A stretch of 51,203 bases of DNA, from NCBI RefSeq assembly GCF_021538895.1, contig NZ_JADDRL010000072.1:1-51203 (forward strand), in the 5' to 3' direction. Each line of letters opens with the position of its first letter. Within the stretch, counting starts at the first letter, position 1. Made by a program: the position numbers and the translations under genes. Source of the DNA: Streptomyces olivochromogenes. Lineage in GTDB: Bacteria; Actinomycetota; Actinomycetes; Streptomycetales; Streptomycetaceae. Under the pieces are notes generated by a model, which saw only the letters and a list, made by a program, of their open reading frames with translations, made no database searches and was not told the DNA's origin. Shown piece after piece: positions 48,663-51,203 of the stretch.

Positions 48663-50099
48663 TCATGCCGGACGGTCGTTCTTCTCGCCTGCCCCGCCCG
48701 GTACTTCGGCAAGCCCGTGGCGCGCGCCGACCTTCTCCCGGGCGATGCGGCGGTGCTCGGCGGCCTTCCGCTCGAAGATCTCCGCCATACGCAGGTGGTA
48801 CGCCGGGTCGTCCTCCTCGTAGACGTCCGGGATGCCGTCGCGGTCCTCGTCCCGCTCCTCCTCCGCGCACAGCCTGCGGTACCGGGCGTTGCGTATCTTC
48901 AGCAGGACGGTCGCGGCGACGGCCGCGATCAGCGATCCGCTCAGTACGGCCGCCTTGACCTCGTCGGTGAGCACCGTGTCGCCCGCGAAGGCGAGCTCGC
49001 CGATGAGCAGCGAGACGGTGAAACCGATACCGGCGAGGGAGGCGACCGCGAAGACGTCGGCCCAGGCCAGCTCGTCGCTGAGGGAGGCCCGGGTGAAGCG
49101 GGCGGTCAGCCAGGTGCCGCCGAAGATGCCGACCGTCTTGCCGACGACCAGTCCGAGGACGACCCCCAGCGTCTCCGGTTCGGTGAACACGTCCAGCAGC
49201 GCCCCGCCGGTGATGCTCACCCCCGCGCTGAACAGCGCGAACAGGGGGACGGCGAGGCCCGCGGACAGGGGGCGCACGAGGTGCTCGATGTGCTCGCCCG
49301 GCGAGTGCTGCTCGTCCTCGTGGGGGGTGCAGCGCAGCATCAGGCCCATCGCCACACCGGCGATGGTCGCGTGGACTCCGCTGTTGTACATCAGCCCCCA
49401 GATGACGAGGGCGAGCGGGACGTACACGTACCAGCCGCGCACGCCCTTGCGCAGCAGCAGCCAGAAGACGACCAGGCCGACCACAGCCCCGCCGAGCGCG
49501 GCGAAGTCGATGCGCTCGGTGAAGAAGATCGCGATGATCAGGATCGCGAACAGGTCGTCCACGACGGCGAGGGTCAGCAGGAAGGCGCGCAGGGCGCTGG
49601 GCAGCGAGGTGCCGATGACGGCGAGCACGGCGAGCGCGAAGGCGATGTCGGTGGCGGTGGGCACCGCCCAGCCCTCCAAGGAGCCGCCACCGGTGAGGTT
49701 GGTGAGGGCGTAGACGAGGGCGGGTACGGCCATTCCGCACAGCGCGGCGACGACCGGCAGGACGGCCGCCTTCGGGTCCCGCAGGTCACCGGCGACCAGC
49801 TCGCGCTTGAGCTCGATGCCGGCGACGAAAAAGAAGATCGCCAGCAGTCCGTCGGCGGCCCAGTGGGCGACGGAGAGGTCCAGGCCGAGTGCCCCGGGGC
49901 CGAAGTGGAAGTCGGCGACGGTCTCGTAGCTGTGGTGCAGAGCGGGGATGTTCGCCCAGATCAGGGCGGTGACGGCGGCGACCAGCAGCAGCACGCCACC
50001 GACGGTCTCGGTGCGCAGCGCGTCCGCGACGAAGGTCCGCTCGGGCAGCGACAGACGTCCGAAGACCTTGCGGGGAGCGGTGTTGCGGGGCGCGGCCAC
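48663..50099 (-). CDS. nhaA: Na+/H+ antiporter NhaA
   Basis: 478 residues from the GTG at 50099 (GGAGG upstream; an earlier GTG at 50135 lacks a site). Signature stretches: FFFVAGIELKRELVAGDL, AVPTATDIAFALAVLAVIG (with the paired aspartates region VVDDLFAILIIA) and LAGIGFTVSLLIGELAF. About twelve transmembrane segments. The cytoplasmic C-terminus is long and charged (EERDEDRDGIPDVYEEDD). It exchanges sodium for protons at the membrane and contributes to pH and salt homeostasis. Confidence 0.93.
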   Translation of the reverse strand: MAAPRNTAPRKVFGRLSLPERTFVADALRTETVGGVLLLVAAVTALIWANIPALHHSYETVADFHFGPGALGLDLSVAHWAADGLLAIFFFVAGIELKRELVAGDLRDPKAAVLPVVAALCGMAVPALVYALTNLTGGGSLEGWAVPTATDIAFALAVLAVIGTSLPSALRAFLLTLAVVDDLFAILIIAIFFTERIDFAALGGAVVGLVVFWLLLRKGVRGWYVYVPLALVIWGLMYNSGVHATIAGVAMGLMLRCTPHEDEQHSPGEHIEHLVRPLSAGLAVPLFALFSAGVSITGGALLDVFTEPETLGVVLGLVVGKTVGIFGGTWLTARFTRASLSDELAWADVFAVASLAGIGFTVSLLIGELAFAGDTVLTDEVKAAVLSGSLIAAVAATVLLKIRNARYRRLCAEEERDEDRDGIPDVYEEDDPAYHLRMAEIFERKAAEHRRIAREKVGARHGLAEVPGGAGEKNDRPA

Positions 50100-50191
50100 G
50101 GGGGAGACCTCCGGTTGGTGGGCAGGGCTGAGCACATGCCGACCAGACTTCCCGGCGCATCTTTGGATCTTGTCGCTGCGTTGATACTTTG

Positions 50192-50206
50192 CTTAGTTTA
50201 CCTAAG
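50192..50206. promoter_or_regulatory. CTTAG-TTTAC-CTAAG palindrome upstream of nhaA
   Basis: A 15-bp inverted repeat about 95 nt upstream of the nhaA start. It is AT-rich relative to its surroundings and could be an operator, or part of the promoter. Confidence 0.4.
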
Positions 50207-50250
50207 GTAGCCGATCGGCGCATCCGGGTGATTCCCACGGTAGGCGTGAA

Positions 50251-50282
50251 AGGGGCGCCCCGCTTGTGTGCGGGGCGCCCCT
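50251..50282. terminator. acs terminator
   Basis: A perfect 13-bp GC-rich stem (50251-50263 with 50270-50282) and 6-nt loop, located after the acs stop on the minus strand. Confidence 0.85.
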
Positions 50283-50335
50283 GAGCTGGTGCGCGTTCCC
50301 TGGGTGCCTCGGCTTCCCAGGTGCCTCGGTTTGCC

Positions 50336-51202
50336 TCAGTCCTCGCTGGGTGCCGCGGGGAGCTTGGCCTGGATGAGGTCCATGACGGCGGAGTCGGTGA
50401 GCGTGGTCACGTCGCCGAGCTGGCGGTTCTCCGCGACGTCGCGCAGCAGGCGGCGCATGATCTTGCCGGAGCGGGTCTTGGGCAGCTCCGCGACCGGCAG
50501 GATCCGCTTCGGCTTGGCGATCGGGCCGAGGGTGGCACCGACGTGGTTGCGCAGGTCGTTGACCAGGCCCTCGTCCTCGGAGGCGGTGCCGCGCAAGATC
50601 ACGAAGGCGACGATGGCCTGTCCGGTGGTCTCGTCGGCGGCGCCGACGACGGCGGCTTCGGCGACGGAGGGGTGGGAGACGAGGGCGGACTCGACCTCGG
50701 TGGTGGAGATGTTGTGGCCGGAGACGAGCATGACGTCGTCGACGCGGCCCAGGAGCCAGATGTCGCCGTCGTCGTCCTTCTTGGCGCCGTCACCGGCGAA
50801 GTACTTGCCCTCGAAACGGGACCAGTAGGTGTCGAGGTAACGCTGGTCGTCGCCCCAGATGGTGCGCAGCATGGAGGGCCAGGGCTCGGTCAGGACCAGG
50901 TAACCGCCGCCGCCGTTGGCAACCTCGTTCGCCTCGTCGTCGACGACGGTCGCGGAGATGCCGGGCAGCGGGGTCTGCGCGGAGCCGGGCTTGGTCTCGG
51001 TCACGCCCGGCAGCGGCGAGATCATCATGGCGCCGGTCTCGGTCTGCCACCAGGTGTCCACGATCGGCGTCCTGTCGGCGCCGATGTGCTTGCGGTACCA
51101 GATCCAGGCCTCGGGGTTGATCGGCTCGCCCACCGACCCGAGCACGCGCAGGCTGCTGAGGTCGAACTTGGCGGGGATGTCGTCGCCCCACTTCATGAAC
51201 GT
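50336..51202 (-). CDS. acs: Acetyl-CoA synthetase, C-terminal part (truncated by window edge)
   Basis: About 288 residues of the C-terminal half. Adenylation motifs: WWQTETGAMMISPLPG, TYWSRFEGKYFAGDGA, then the C-terminal domain hinge GRVDDVMLVSGHNISTTEVESAL and the acetylatable lysine region PKTRSGKIMRRLLRD. It converts acetate, ATP and CoA to acetyl-CoA. The gene continues beyond the right edge. The hinge and lysine motif are intact. Confidence 0.95.
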   Translation of the reverse strand, partial: TFMKWGDDIPAKFDLSSLRVLGSVGEPINPEAWIWYRKHIGADRTPIVDTWWQTETGAMMISPLPGVTETKPGSAQTPLPGISATVVDDEANEVANGGGGYLVLTEPWPSMLRTIWGDDQRYLDTYWSRFEGKYFAGDGAKKDDDGDIWLLGRVDDVMLVSGHNISTTEVESALVSHPSVAEAAVVGAADETTGQAIVAFVILRGTASEDEGLVNDLRNHVGATLGPIAKPKRILPVAELPKTRSGKIMRRLLRDVAENRQLGDVTTLTDSAVMDLIQAKLPAAPSED

Positions 51203-51203
51203 G

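Noticed and set aside
1..51203. CRISPR arrays, insertion sequences, rRNA operons
   Set aside because: No regularly spaced repeats, transposase motifs or rRNA sequence were seen.

Overview
The window is chromosomal DNA from a Streptomyces or a very close relative. It has very high GC with strong third-position bias, many GTG starts, ATGA/GTGA/TGATG gene overlaps, a WhiB-like wblA, a class A penicillin-binding protein with a glycine/asparagine-rich tail, and the block acs – nhaA – MarP-like protease – nth – crp – ArsA-like ATPase pair – wblA – PBP, which I recognise from the S. coelicolor chromosome (wblA there is SCO3579). All identifications come from reading the sequence; no database search was run.

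Left flank (1-12803, chromosomal accessory): the C-terminal end of a carbamoyl-phosphate synthase large chain; a dinB-like/lysE-like unit divergent from a MocR-type regulator with stacked ATTGC/GCAAT palindromes between them; a shortened flavin-dependent halogenase-like gene preceded by a 28-codon peptide ORF and divergent from a LuxR-type regulator; a chrB/MFS operon; a GNAT acetyltransferase; a lipoprotein; a VOC protein; and a secreted beta-propeller/Ig-like protein.

Mobile element (12804-31309, about 18.5 kb): an actinomycete integrative and conjugative element (AICE) of the pSAM2 type, integrated at the 3' half of a tRNA-Pro(CGG) gene. A 45-bp direct repeat marks both ends, and the intact tRNA lies on the right next to int. 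From right to left come int, xis, a RepSA-like initiator, the spd/transfer genes, a TraB/FtsK-type DNA pump, a GntR regulator with TGACTTG operators, a second GntR circuit with three AGTGGC..GCCACT operators controlling DUF1152/HEAT and zinc-finger/ATPase genes, and cargo at the left. The cargo is a translationally coupled N6-adenine DNA methyltransferase plus ComEC-like metallo-beta-lactamase pair (16370-19986, clearly more AT-rich than its surroundings), DUF4145 and DUF3883 proteins, and small hypotheticals. The methyltransferase/MBL pair is the best candidate for a poorly described (probably defence) system.

Right flank (31342-51203, conserved core): a Pr6Pr-type membrane protein, a metallophosphoesterase, a GatB/YqeY protein, a class A PBP, wblA, two ArsA/Get3-like ATPases, DUF4177, RidA, a NUDIX hydrolase, an MBL hydrolase, a nucleotidyltransferase, crp, nth, a CoA-pyrophosphatase-like NUDIX, a membrane serine protease, a 59-residue basic protein, an epoxide-hydrolase-like enzyme, a holin-like membrane protein, nhaA and the C-terminal part of acs. 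Several convergent gene pairs are separated by strong hairpin terminators.
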